Source: Ampelocalamus luodianensis (Eukaryota > Streptophyta > Magnoliopsida > Poales > Poaceae). From it: a DNA stretch of 64,000 bases. Made by a program: the position numbers and the translations under genes. Below, piece after piece: positions 45,441 to 56,563 of this stretch (the stretch's first letter is position 1; each line of letters opens with the position of its first letter). The notes under the pieces are model-generated. The model made no database searches. It was not told where the DNA came from and was given only the letters and a program-made list of their open reading frames with translations. The DNA lies in assembly GCA_036346255.1 (NCBI GenBank), contig CM070617.1:8845501-8909500 (forward strand), in the 5' to 3' direction.

Positions 45441-46385
45441 TTTATTCTGATTTTAGCTATTTTTGGTTGGAATTCGTATACAAATCCAATTGCTAATTTT
45501 TGTTTAATTTTTATTCTAGATTATTTTTATTTAGGGATTTTATTTTAGAATTTGTATAGAAATCAAATTACTAATTTTATCTTATTTTTTTGTTGGAATT
45601 TGTATGGATATGAAAGTGCTAATTTTATTTAATTTTTTATTCTGAATTTCAATTATTTCTAGGTTGTGCTTGACATGGACTATTTTTTTTTAATCTAGAT
45701 CATTATAATCCGGACCCACCACAATCGTTGGTGTGGATCTTTCTCTTGTTCTAGCGATTAATACGAGAATTTCTAGTCCTTGAGAGAGAACGTAGAAATC
45801 AAATTGCTAATTTTATTTTTTTTAAATGGAATTCATATACAAATCCAAATTCTATTTTTTTGTTAAATTTTTATTCCGAATTGTATTTATTTAGGGATTT
45901 TAGTTAGGAATTCGTATGGAAATCAAATTGTTGATTTTTTTTACTTTTTCTTCCAAGTTTCCATTATTTCTGAGTTGTGTTTAACATGGACCCTGCTAAT
46001 TTTATTTTATTTTTATTTTGAATTTCAATTACTTCTGGGTTGTGCTTGACATGGACTTTTTTAACTGGACCCGCCACAATCGACGGTGTAGATCTTTCTC
46101 TTTTCCCACTGATTAACAAGAGAATTTCTAGCTTTTCATAGCGAACGTGGTGCCTTCTTTTCCATTTTCAGAGCGAACGTGATGCCTTCTTTTTCCATTG
46201 CATCAATAAGATAATAGATAGATTTCATTAGTAAGCAGTTATTGTGCAATTCTAGATCTTTAACACCTGCCTCCTCCCCTTTTAGATCTGCAAACATTAT
46301 TCCAGGCCACCAGACATTTACCACCATGTGTTTCTTTCTCCCCACTCCACAAGAATGCTCGCCTTAGGTTGTCAATTGTTGCAAT

Positions 46386-46793
46386 TAGTGACGGAACAAA
46401 CATTTCGACGATGGGGTGCAAACTTTTTTGCGATTATAAGGAAGACGCACATGCACACACACATCACCACGCATGCACATCACACACACACACGTGGGTG
46501 CGCCTCTTTAGCACGCGTCTAGAAAAACGGAGGCTGAGAATAAATCCGTGACTTTACAAAATTTCTACTCAAAGCGCACTCGCGTGTGCATGAAGATACA
46601 TATGTACCCCATATACAGTCGATATAAAAAATATAGCTTGTGTTGGTGGGCTGCTGACTATTGATTGCTAACATCACAAATTTATTGTATAGCTTGTATA
46701 TTAAACTAAGTATATATAGTGTATAGTGGGTTTACATGCAAAATTTTTGAAAGTACAGTTGTACCCCATGTACCTTAGGTGGCTCCGCCACTT
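46386..46793. mobile_element. 408-bp hAT-like element
   Basis: The left end TAGTGACGG and the inverted right end AAGTGGCGG, followed inside by GATGGGGTGCAA and CATGGGGTACAA, form the inverted termini. The 8-bp flanks gttgcaat (46,378-46,385) and gttacaat (46,794-46,801) are a TSD with one change. A CA-rich microsatellite (CACACACAT...) lies at about 46,450-46,492. Confidence 0.7.
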
Positions 46794-46811
46794 GTTACAA
46801 TCACCCGCTTA

Positions 46812-46930
46812 GGGCTTGGTTGGATAAGAATGGATTAGAACCAATTCCTTCAGATTGGAATTGATTTTAGTTCAAATTCTGGGTCAATCCAAAGAGATTG
46901 AGTCGGATCATAATGTATTCAAATAAACCC
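46812..46930. mobile_element. Tourist-like MITE (119 bp)
   Basis: The ends GGGCTTGGTTGGAT and, inverted, GGGTTTATTTGAAT are PIF/Harbinger Tourist type. The flanking TSD is tta on both sides (46,809-46,811 and 46,931-46,933). Confidence 0.8.
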
Positions 46931-46953
46931 TTAGGAAGCTTGATCCTAGCCCA

Positions 46954-47169
46954 TTATATATGTCGGAAGCAACGACCCCGTCCCCGTACTGGATAAAACG
47001 GCTGACTCCTGTTAGATAGAGGCAAGCCCAAGTATGTCTGCGAAAACCCTTCAATTTTACAACAGGTAAGGTATGTCTGGCATGATGTTCTTGTCGCCCT
47101 ACCGACATTCATTGGCACAAATGTAGACTTACTGAAGTTAATGCGGAGCTCTGTTGTCAATGCAAACAC
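46954..47169 (-). pseudogene. LINE reverse-transcriptase fragment
   Basis: The minus-strand frame reads ALTTELRINFSKSTFVPMNV, then, after a block of substitutions, FSQTYLGLPLS. In plant LINEs 'F---SGL-IN-+KS---P+N+ ... P--YLGLPL' is the segment directly after the YADD part of the RT domain. Nothing else of the LINE is left. Confidence 0.8.
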
Positions 47170-48154
47170 ATCATAAATATATCACATTTTAGAAAGTTTA
47201 CAGTTAAACTTTCTTAACTTTGATAACTAATATGTAAAAATTATTTATATTAGTCATATGAAAATGGTATCATTAGATTAGTTATGAAAAATATTTTCAT
47301 GATATAATAATTTTATATTCTTTTATGAATACATTCTATATAAAAGTAACAGTTACAGTAGTATGATGGAAACCATGTTGATGTTCGAACCATTATATAT
47401 TCATGAAGAAATGGAGTATTAAACATTGGCGCCTGATTTCTAAGAGTCTTAAAAATGTTCATGAAGCTATGATGAGTTAGGCATCGGCCTTCATCGCTGA
47501 AGCCACAAGGAATAATGCGTTCGTTCTCCAGGTCACATGGATGCATGAATGATGAAACAGGATCCCCCAGTGAAATAGAGTCAGCACTTCGTCTTGGGTG
47601 TCCTATTGGATTAGTGCGGGCCTTACAGAGTTGCAGTTGCAGCCCATCCATTGTCGGTGCGGGGACAACATATGTAGGTTTGACGGTCTGAGCTTTTTTC
47701 TGAGGCCGGTGCTGCGGCTGAATCGTATACCTGAATGACCAGAATGGTCAGGACCATCTCATGGTGTTCATTCTTACTTGCCACTAGCAAGATCTAAAAG
47801 CCGGTACCGGACGGCTGGTAAAAAAACCGGGTGATAACCAGTCGGTTATCGGTTTTTTCGGAAAAAAACCGGTTGAATTTCGCATAAATTCGCTTAAAAA
47901 TCATCAGAAAATCTGTACAACATTCAACTGATTCTCTCCTAAAATCAGTCAAATTTTGACCCATTAGCGCCGGCGAGGCTCTCCGGTCCACTTCGTCTCA
48001 TCCCCTCCTCCCGCACCTCCCACGTGTTGTTGTGGCCATCACCTTCGACTCCAATGACAAAAGATGGCCACCACAAGGCGGCCACAAAAATAACCTACGA
48101 AGAGGGAGGAGAGAGCAGCGGCTGAGCCGGCTATGCCAGAGCCTTGCATGAGAC
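47170..48154. other. Unassigned stretch downstream of CYP710A
   Basis: No gene is supported. A 112-residue minus-strand frame (47,313-47,651) has no recognisable domain. Around 47,790-47,880 short CCGGT/ACCGG motifs recur, resembling a MITE end, but no boundary is clear. Confidence 0.35.
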
Positions 48155-48355
48155 GCTGACGAACCAGCCAGCTTCATCGAATGTGGCGGCGCTCACGCGC
48201 CCAACGACGCCAGAGTTGGCGGAGGATGGGTCGATAGCACACGAATTTTGTAGCAAATCCAACGCTGAAGATTATACTAAAATCGCAAAAAGAAAACATA
48301 TGTGACAGATGTGTAGCGAATCCAGACAGGAAGACCAACATGAATGAAGAGCGGA
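48155..48355. repeat. Dispersed repeat, copy 2 (first copy at 6,690)
   Basis: It aligns with 6,690-6,895 in the same orientation (GCCAGCTTCATCGAA to AACATGAATGAAGAG). The two copies lie about 41 kb apart. Confidence 0.7.
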
Positions 48356-48717
48356 GTAAGCTATAATATTTTGTTGCCAAAACAATCGAGCAAATTCATT
48401 GCAGATACGACCAATTTTGAGACGCACCAACTACCACACATACAGTCACGAAACCCAATGTACTGTTCATATCCCGCCTTCCTCCTCCGGCAGGGACTCA
48501 ACCCAACCCAATCACGAACAAAATAATTGATGAATGCCTCGTCAAAAAAAATGATGAATGGACCATCCCCAGCTAGACAACAAACACCAGCGCCTACAAA
48601 TCATCACGCACCACAACGACCCGACCAGATGAAGAAAAGAAAACAAGAAAGGAAAATGGGAGTGGGAGAGGACCTGAGGAGGAAACCGAGTGGGGCAAGA
48701 GGACAAGAAGAACCAGC
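48356..48717 (-). other. 3' flank of the CYP710A gene
   Basis: The region directly after the stop codon is expected to hold the 3' UTR. I see no clear AATAAA on the minus strand. ORFs here on either strand are short and unconvincing. Confidence 0.4.
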
Positions 48718-50247
48718 TCAGAACGATGGGAACTTGGCGCAGCGCTGCTTCAGGTACACGGCGCAACCGTCCCTGGGCACGATGGTCGGCATGTACACCG
48801 GCTCGTCGCACCCCTCCGTCCTGTCCCGCCAGAAGTCAGCGACGGATACGAACAGCGCCAAGAACAGCACCAGGTGGTTGAGGGCGTAGCGCTGCCCGAC
48901 GCACTGGTGCGCGCCGGCGCCGAAGGCCAGGAAGTTGCGCTTGTACACCACGTCCTCCCTGCGTGCCTCAGAGAAGAAGCGCTCCGGGTCGAACGCGTCC
49001 GGCTCGGGGAAGCCCTGGAACGACGACTCGTACACCGACGGGAACACGATGGCGCCCTTGGGGACCGTGTACCACTCCGTCAGCTGGAACGGCTCGCCGG
49101 CGATGTGCGGCACCATCGTCGCAGGGGGCCGGTGCCGGATCACCTCGCGTGCCACCGCCTGGGTGTACTTCATCTCCGAGATTTTCTCGGCGGTGATGGG
49201 CTCGCCGGACTCCGGCGACCAGAGCGCGGCCACCTCGGCGCGCACGCGGGCGAGTACGTCCGGGTGGGAGTCGAGGGCGGAGACGGCCCAGCAGAGGGAG
49301 GAGGTGGACGCGTCCTGGGCGGCGAAGAGGAAGTCGAACAGGAAGCCCCCGAGCTCCTCGTCCTCGATGTGCGCCGGCGGCGGCCGCCCCGCCGCCGCGG
49401 CCTCGTCGATCTCCCGCACCGTCTCCTGCATCCAGTAGTCCACGAGGCACTCCGGCTCGCCGCCGGCGCGCATGCGCGCCTTGCTCTCCCGCGCACACTC
49501 CCCGAGCGTGCACACCAGCCGCGCCACGGCCAGCCTCGCGCGCCGGAACGCGAACCAGGGCAGGTCCACGGGCATCGCCATGAGGCCCACATTGAAGAGG
49601 TTGTAGTCCCTCTCGAACCTCTCCCTCGCCTCCTTGGTGAGGTACGGCCCCGCGAACACCGTCTGCGAGGTCTCGAGGTTCATGTCGCGGCAGGGCACTC
49701 GTATCGGCATGGCCTTGCCGGCGGAGGCGCTCCGGTCGAGCCACCTCCGGAGGTGGGCGAGGATGACGCGCTGCTGGATGGCGGCGTAGGTGGAGAGCGC
49801 GCGCGGCGTGAAGTTGGGCGCGATCCGGCGGCGCAGGTCCTTGTGGTCCTTGCCGAACATGTAGATGAGGTTGTGGTCGCCGAAGAGCTTCTTGCCGAAG
49901 GGGTGGCCGATGAGGTGGAAGGCGTCGGGGCGGACGTTGGCGAAGACGCGGTGGGACAGCTCGGAGTCGCGGATGAAGACGATGAACCGGCCTATTAGGA
50001 AGTCGGCCGCGAGCCCGGCGCCGGACTCCTTTGCCCGCGCCGCCTGCGCGTCCCAGAACCCGGTCGGGTCGCGGATCATGTGCGCGACGCTGCCGAGAAA
50101 CGGCACGACGAGTGGCGGGCCGGGCAGGGGCCCCTTCTTGCGGTGGTAGGACAGCTGCTCGACCAGGAAGTAGAACGCCGCCGCCGCCGCCACGAACGGC
50201 GCCGCTGCCCGCAGGTCCAAGAAACCGGCAGACAGCAACTCCACCAT
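48718..50247 (-). CDS. CYP710A: CYP710A-type cytochrome P450 (sterol C-22 desaturase)
   Basis: An intact 509-codon single exon, the usual length and gene structure for plant CYP710A. These ER-bound P450s introduce the C-22 double bond of sterols, for example turning beta-sitosterol into stigmasterol, with electrons from P450 reductase. Residues 10-30 are a hydrophobic membrane anchor, followed by the proline-rich hinge GPLPGPP (39-45). The I-helix carries AAQDAST (309-315) in place of the common AGTDTT, as expected for CYP710. The K-helix ExxR is EVIR (368-371), DPERF is at 420-424, and the haem loop FGAGAHQCVG (442-451) has the ligand Cys at 449. NFTPRAL (145-151) and DHKDLRRRIAP also fit the family. 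The first ATG is used; it is followed directly by the anchor. The gene is very GC-rich, unlike its AT-rich surroundings, which is common in grasses. A TATA-like box lies about 130 bp upstream. Long open frames on the opposite strand and in shifted frames are shadows. Substrate and physiological role are inferred from the family. Confidence 0.95.
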   Translation of the reverse strand: MVELLSAGFLDLRAAAPFVAAAAAFYFLVEQLSYHRKKGPLPGPPLVVPFLGSVAHMIRDPTGFWDAQAARAKESGAGLAADFLIGRFIVFIRDSELSHRVFANVRPDAFHLIGHPFGKKLFGDHNLIYMFGKDHKDLRRRIAPNFTPRALSTYAAIQQRVILAHLRRWLDRSASAGKAMPIRVPCRDMNLETSQTVFAGPYLTKEARERFERDYNLFNVGLMAMPVDLPWFAFRRARLAVARLVCTLGECARESKARMRAGGEPECLVDYWMQETVREIDEAAAAGRPPPAHIEDEELGGFLFDFLFAAQDASTSSLCWAVSALDSHPDVLARVRAEVAALWSPESGEPITAEKISEMKYTQAVAREVIRHRPPATMVPHIAGEPFQLTEWYTVPKGAIVFPSVYESSFQGFPEPDAFDPERFFSEARREDVVYKRNFLAFGAGAHQCVGQRYALNHLVLFLALFVSVADFWRDRTEGCDEPVYMPTIVPRDGCAVYLKQRCAKFPSF

Positions 50248-50375
50248 TGAGCCCGCCTACTGTTGGTTCCCTGAGACTCGCAGCCGGGAGCTCAGGGCTC
50301 AAATTCTCCTCCTCCACCTCTCCCTAACCTGTACACTACAACTAGGAGCATTCGTATTGATCTCCCAAAGAAGGC

Positions 50376-50384
50376 ATATTTATG
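50376..50384 (-). promoter_or_regulatory. TATA-like box of CYP710A
   Basis: On the minus strand ACATAAATATGC places a TAAATAT core about 130 bp upstream of the ATG. This would give a 5' leader of roughly 100 nt, a normal plant arrangement. Confidence 0.5.
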
Positions 50385-50392
50385 TAGTGTGA

Positions 50393-50750
50393 GGAGAGGA
50401 GGGGTGGAAGGGAAGGGAAGGGAAGGTTGGAGTGGGAATTGGTGGTCAAAGGCTGGCTGGGAAAACGAAAGGACGCGGCCTTTTTTGGGCTCGGGCAGAT
50501 TGGCTCATGGCTGCCGCGCCCGCGCCTTGTGTGCGCTTGTGGATTGGAATTTCACGGAATGGGGAAACGGGAATCCCAGGTTGGTGACGACAGGGATGGG
50601 TGGATGGGTGGCGAACTGGCTAGTACCCGGAGCAATCTCTACAGAAGATGGTGGTCTTTTCAGTATTTTTACGAAACGCTTGTGGCGACAATGCGCAGCA
50701 ACGTACATGTGAATTTCGCGGACCATAGTTCTAGATATAGTATCGTCACG
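50393..50750. other. CYP710A upstream region
   Basis: Contains GGAAGGGAAGGGAAGG near 50,408 and otherwise nothing recognised. It ends against the 3' end of a LINE, so the uninterrupted promoter is only about 500 bp. Confidence 0.4.
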
Positions 50751-50949
50751 TTTTTTTCTCATCTTTTAGATAACGAAGAGGAAAAACATTTCTCCCGTCC
50801 TCTGAATTGAGAATACATACAGCCCAGTTTATTAAAGAGAAAGCATCAAAAGAGTCATAGTTGTTAAAAGTGGTTTAAAATCTTGCAACTAAAAGACAAG
50901 TGAAAAGTAAATTCAATCATTGCAACCGTACTTAGGAATCATTAAAAAT

Positions 50950-52660
50950 CTAGTATTTTAATAACCTCTCTAGGAACCCCAAAAAAAACATAAACATTGG
51001 CGGATTGATTAGCACCGAGTTAATAAGTACTAATCGTCCACCAACAGACATATTTTTATCTTTCCAACTGCTAAGTTTTTTCTCAACTCTATCCTCAACC
51101 CCTTTCCAATCACGGTTCCTTAATTTTTTTAAAGTGAATGGGAATTCATAAGTACCTGAAAGGAAAAGCACCCACTTCACAACCAAATAACTATGTACAC
51201 TGAGATACTACATCTTTGGCAGAACCAAAACAAAAAATCTGGCTCTTATGAAAATTAATCTTTAAACACAATAATTGTTCAAAGACATATAAGAATGAGT
51301 TTGAGATTTTTTTTTGTTGTTCTAAATCATTATTCAAGAAGAGGATCATATCATCAGCATACTGTAAAATTGACAACTTGTCATCAATCAAGTGAGGGAC
51401 TACACCTGATAAAAGACTTGTCGTTTTAGCTCTTGAAATAAAAATGGAAAGCATGTTCGCAACAAAATTAAAAATAATAGGAGACATAGGATCCCCTTGC
51501 CTAAGACCCTTCTGAGTTTGGAAAAAGATCCAATATCATCATTGACTTTTATTCTCACACTCCATCCCTTAACTAAACTTTTCATCCATGAACACCACTT
51601 AGATGAAAAGTCTTTTATTTTCAAAGTTTGGAGTAAAAACAATCATTTTAATTTGTCATAAGCATTCTCAAAATCAACCTTGAAAACTATTCCATCCAAA
51701 TTCTGTTTATGTAACTCATGGACGGTTTCATGAAGAATACCAACTCCATTTAGAATAAATCTCCCCTGCATGAACGTCGACTGGGATGATCTAACAATCT
51801 TTTGAGCTACACCCATAAGTCTATTAGTAGCCACTTTAGTAAAAATGTTAAAACTAACATTTAGAAGATAAATAGGCCTATACTGTTGTATTGACTTAGC
51901 ATCCATTTTTTGGGAAGCAATGCAATGATCCCAAAATTTAAACTTAAGAGAGGCAGCGAGCAATTATGAAAATCATGAAACATGGTCATAAGTCATTTTT
52001 AAAGACTTCCCAAAACATTTGATAAAACTCAGCTGGGAAGCCATCTAGTCTAGGTGCTTTGTTATGTTCCATTTAAAAGACTGCTTCTTTCACCTCCTTT
52101 TCAATGAAACATTTGGTAAGGAAATTATTTTCCACGTCTGAAACTTGAGATATATCATTCGTAAAAGCATTAATCATAGATAAATAATTAACTTCGAGTG
52201 GTCAAAACAAACCTTCATAATAATTGGTGATATACTTTTTTAATTGTACATCACCTCGAATTATCCCTTCCTCTTGTTCGAGCTGAATTTTTTTTTGTCT
52301 TCTATGCTTCCCATTCGCAATCAAATGGTAATAACATGTATTTCTGCGCCCCCCCTCCTCCAAAAAAATTTCGTTTGGATCTCTGTTACCACTTAATTTC
52401 TTCTTCTCTCAAAAGATGTGCCAATATATCATAAGCAACTTTTTTAAGATTAAGATCTTGATCAGACAACCTCACAAATTTAGCTTTTTTATCCAGATCA
52501 TCAATTATCAAGTTAAGTTCTATCTTTTCCTTTTTATAAGTCCCACTAGTACTTTTATCCCAACCATGAAGATATTGTTGAAGAAATCTAACCTTGCATT
52601 GTCAGATTTGTAAGGTAGAATGACCTCTATTTTCTTTTTCCACACATCAGCCACCATCTC
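50950..52660 (-). pseudogene. LINE reverse transcriptase domain
   Basis: In minus-strand order: FLEEGGRRNTCYYHLIANGK (near 52,350), IQQYRPIYLLNVSFNIFTKV, SSQSTFMQGRFILNGVGILH and the catalytic KVDFENAYD (51,963-51,643), MSPIIFNFVANML and the QYADDMILF box (51,487-51,191), then KKLSSWKDKNMSVGGRLVLI and NSVLINPPMFM (51,186-50,950). This is the standard order of an L1-type RT. Frameshifts separate the pieces near 51,490 and 51,640. The C-terminal zinc-binding part is missing. Confidence 0.85.
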
Positions 52661-52708
52661 CCTAAATCCCTCCCTACACAATCATCCTAATTAAAATTTA
52701 AATAAGGG

Positions 52709-53440
52709 CTAACTTCCTCTATAAGGAGCCGCTCTCGTATTTAAAAGCAACGGCGTGTGATCAGACAAAGACCTTTCAAGAGCTTTAACTGTGACCAAAG
52801 GAAATTTACGCTCCCATTCTGTATTCATTAAGACTCTATCCAGCTTTTCAAATGTTAGATTATCTAACGAATTGGCCCAAGTATATTGTCTATCAGATAA
52901 AAATATTTCTCTTAAATCCAAATTATTAATCACAGCATTAAACAAGAAATGCCATCGATACTCAAAGTTATAATTATTTTTTCACCCAAATACCTGATGA
53001 TATTAAAATCACCCCAATTAAAATAGGAAGTGATTCTTTCCTACAAGCATGAATAAGTTCATTAAGGAACTTCTCCTTGAATTGAGTTTGTGCTGCACTG
53101 TAAATAGCCACAAGAACTCATTGGAAATCATCCTCTCTATTTTTTAAAATGAAACTTCACATAAAAATCACGAGCATCAATAGAACTAATATCGTAAACC
53201 CGATGATCCACCTCTAAAAGGATACCCCCAACTGACCTTGTGGCGGAGAAAAATACCACATAAAATCCCGCCCACCCCAAAGATAGTTAAAGACTAGCCA
53301 CTGAAAAGTCTTGTTTACCAGTTTCAAAAATGGCCACAAAATCTAAATGATGTTCCTTAACCACTTCACAAATATAATGATGTTTAGCCAGGTCTCCCAC
53401 ACCTTTGCAATTCCAAAAACGATCTTTTATTTTAACTTTA
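52709..53440 (-). pseudogene. LINE endonuclease domain, copy 1
   Basis: The minus strand reads RFWNCKGVGDLAKHHYICEV, VKEHHLDFVAIFETGKQDFS (about 53,430-53,300), then FNAVINNLDLREIFLSDRQY, TWANSLDNLTFEKLDRVLMN and LERSLSDHTPLLL (52,945-52,709). The WNCKG, ET and SDH motifs are those of the APE-type endonuclease that nicks target DNA for LINE insertion. Stops and frameshifts lie between the two parts. Confidence 0.85.
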
Positions 53441-53869
53441 ATTTGATTGGCCTATTAAGAAAGTTTTTCTTTTTTGACCTCTTTTTATTTGTCATCAATG
53501 TAAAATTAGAGTGATCATCCTCCAAATCACCATCTAAATCACTACAAAAACAATTAAGGGCTAAGATATCACTGTAATCCATATTCTCATCCTCCATCTC
53601 CTCTGCATCTACAATTCCTTTATTTTTTAATCTTCCTAATTCAAGAGTCTTAAGATTGTTAATTGAACTACCAACCTCTGCACTATCAACTCCTAAAGAA
53701 ATGCCAATGCTAACAATTTTTTCAACAGTTTCTCATCAGAAAAAGACATAAATAAAATTTTATTACCAGACTTACTTGGATCAAGTTCGAGATTACAAAC
53801 TTTTGCACACCGCATAACCTTTTAGATCAAGTCTTCATCATTGGACTGCTGCTTCTTGATGCGCTCACT

Positions 53870-54246
53870 CTATCTAAACTCCATCGGATCGACCACTTGA
53901 ATCAACGTCGGCCAATAAACCCCATTTGGTCTTGAAGCTATAGCATCCTTGACAACCGCGAAATCATCCACCACCCCTCTGTTAGCCATGGGAACAACTA
54001 ATCGAGGGACTTTGTCCGCCTTGGTAACATGAGCATCTGTCGTGGTAACCATGGTAGGAGAAGCAATGATCTACCCCAAGGGTCTATCCTCAGCTGCAGT
54101 CGGCTCCACCTGGATCTCCGCAATAGCTTTCGCACCAAAGCATTCACCACCGCAGAGAAATCAGATGGAATTGTTGAGGCACCATGTGGAGAACCATCTG
54201 TTGGTGAGCTTGTCGCGACATCGGGAGGAACTGACTCGACAGCGTG
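53870..54246 (-). pseudogene. LINE ORF1 3' part, copy 1
   Basis: From the LTR boundary downward the minus strand gives ESVPPDVATSSPTDGSPHGA, STIPSDFSAVVNAL, then after a shift VPRLVVPMANRGVVDDFAVV and SRPNGVYWPTLIQVVDPME. Position before the endonuclease and continuity with the 60,536-60,145 part identify it as ORF1. No zinc knuckle was seen. Confidence 0.65.
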
Positions 54247-56325
54247 TGTAACACCCTGGCTATCCAGAAGCCAAAATGTTACCTAAAGAGTCTAACATAC
54301 ATCCACAATCATAAGAATTGAAGCAATAATCCAAGTTATAACGAATGGAAAGTGAATCGCTCATAAGGCATAAAAACACAAATAAAATCAACCTATGCGG
54401 GTCAAGTATCACGATGAAAATAAACATCCATGACTAAATGAAGACATCATCCACATGACGCCTCAATTATTACAGTTTATCTCTAAACAAATAAGGAATT
54501 CAACCAAGTTCTATTATTGAAACTGGAATATGGTGATGTGTGTGTAGTGCATGTCTACTCCTCCCAGATAGAATTATCATCAACGGCCACCTAAAACAAA
54601 ACAACAAACAAGAGTGAGTGCGGGACTCGGCAAGTACAACGAATACAAGAACACACTTCATGTAAAATTATGGTACAAAGAAGTATCGAAAGAAAGAAGC
54701 GTAATGCATGGATGCCATGAATTGATTGGATCGCACTCGAGCTTATACAGGTATAGCAAGTGACACACCGTCGGTGTTCACTTAAGCCCGTATTGTCGAA
54801 ATACGGGGATCCAAAATACCGTATGAAGAAGGTTTCATACGGTGTCCAAAACGCCCACATTGGAATGGTGGGACTTCACTTGCCCATACTGGAATTGATG
54901 GGACTTTAGACTCCACTCCGTGGGCGAAACATGAACAAGAATGCATGAATAAATTTATGAACAATGGTTAATATCATCTCCACACATATGAAAGAGCGTA
55001 CACAAAGAACATAATCATCATAACCTTCTTGTCTACCATAACCTCCACTCCCGTGGATAGCACATGAACATTAAGTGTCTCACATATCAATAAAACACCA
55101 TACCAATCAACGAGCATCTGGGGTTTACAAAACACACATAAGTCATTGTACTTGCCTTTAGCGTTGCGATGCGTTGGGAGGCAACGAAGAAGCTGCTAAC
55201 CTTGGCGCCTCACCCCCTACACCAAAGTTACTCAATAAGAACCAAGTCATCAAGACACTACTCGCATCGCCCTAACTCATAACCTCAATCCTACCATCTA
55301 AAATATACCCGTTACTTTGAATTAAACCACATTCTAGCATAAAGTCTATACGGACAGCAGCGGTATAAATGGCATAACTTTTGATCTAAAACTCGAAAAG
55401 GGGTGTTCTCAGGTTTGATTGAAAGGTAATGAAATTATCTACAACAACCTAGTTGATGGAAACCTCGAATTCGATATGTATCAATTTCCACAAGACCCAC
55501 AAACACTGTCTGTCAGAACTTCCGGTAATTCTGGACAGCAGCACGGAAAGTGTCATAACTTTTAATTGGCTACACCAAATTTTGTGTTCTTTATCAATAT
55601 CAAAAGCTAAGACCAAGGCCTACAATAACCTAGTTGGGTGAAAGCCCGGAATTTTCCATTATCCCACTCATATTTTAAAAGGAAACTTGACAGTTCATTC
55701 TCGTCAGGATTCTGGACAGCAGAGACGAAAACTATCATAACTTTTTATCCGTACGTTGGAATTCAGTGTTCTTAGCGGACACCGAAAGCTAAGATAAATA
55801 TCTACAAAACTCTAGGAGATGAACAACCCAAATTCGGTCTCTATGATCACGAAACAAGCCACGCAACATTCGGAACAGAACTGAAATTCTAACAGCAGCA
55901 ATTCAATCCAATCAAACTAATCGAATTCGCATCTGAAACAACCTAAACAGCGAGGGAAATCGATCATTACCCTTGTAGAACCATCGGAGATCGCTGATCA
56001 AATCCCACGAAGAAATTCTCCTTCAATCCTCTCTTCCTTCCTCTTGTTTTTCTTCCCACGGTCGGCCACAAGCAGCAGGCGGCGGAGGCAGCAGAGCACT
56101 GGGACTCTCTATACAGCGCTCTGCGCGACAAATGGGGCTAGGGTTTGGTCCCCTCCTCCCTTGCCTTCTAATGGGCTGCCGCCCACTCATGGGCCTTGGG
56201 CCACTATGGTGGCTCCCCTCTTCTCGAATAAGGGTTGGCGGCCCATACTTTCCTAAAATTCTGAATTTTAACTTATTTCATCTCTAATCTTTCAGACATT
56301 CGATATCAAATAATCGGGTATTACA
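54247..56325 (-). mobile_element. Solo LTR in LINE ORF1, copy 1
   Basis: The plus strand reads TGTAACACCC at the left and GGGTATTACA at the right, so the ends are TG...CA. The flanks are gcgtg (54,242-54,246) and, after one extra g, gcgtg (56,327-56,331): a 5-bp TSD. I take the minus orientation because a GTTTTGTTTTAGG / CTCACTCTTG segment occurs there as in other LTRs of the window. No internal region is present. Confidence 0.8.
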
Positions 56326-56517
56326 GGCGTGATTGCCTCGCGTGGCGGCGGCACGATCTGTTTGGTGAGTTTGTCGCGCCAATGGAAGGGTGACTTGGCG
56401 TGAAACAAATTGTCGACAAGTTTGCCGTGACACCGGAAAGAGTGACCGGCGGTGGAATTGCACGCGCGGCAACAAAATCTCCTAGCGCGATAGGACCATC
56501 CGTCTCGATGTGGACCA
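56326..56517 (-). pseudogene. LINE ORF1 middle part, copy 1
   Basis: Corresponds to 60,145-60,340 (SGVTANLS, FVAARA- and VHIETDGPIALGDFVAA on the minus strand) with several small deletions relative to that copy. The breakpoint of the duplication follows immediately. Confidence 0.65.
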
Positions 56518-56563
56518 TAAATCCCTCCCTACACAATCATCCTAATTAAAATTTAAATAAGGG

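Larger units (their letters stand above)
38767..45996. repeat. 7.2-kb tandem duplication, copy 2
   Basis: Direct repeat of 31,596-38,766. Differences are mostly small indels, many at CTG/CAG or in homopolymers, plus a roughly 30-bp stretch near 44,695-44,730 that copy 1 lacks. After 45,996 the sequence continues with further AT-rich repeat and not with MULE sequence. Confidence 0.95.
52663..56517. repeat. 3.85-kb tandem duplication, copy 1
   Basis: This segment repeats at 56,518-60,340 in direct orientation. It contains the LINE endonuclease, part of ORF1 and the solo LTR. At the junction GTGGACCA (from ORF1) is joined to TAAATCCCTCC (from the end of the endonuclease). Little or no microhomology is visible. 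Confidence 0.93.

Noticed and set aside
46450..46495. CA-rich tract as Z-DNA or regulatory element
   Set aside because: A short, impure microsatellite inside a hAT element, with nothing to suggest a function.
48874..49998. 374-residue open frame opposite the P450 gene
   Set aside because: It is the mirror of a GC-rich coding exon. The minus-strand frame has all P450 motifs, while this one has only Arg/Pro/Gly/Val-rich sequence. The same holds for the 449-residue shifted frame on the minus strand.
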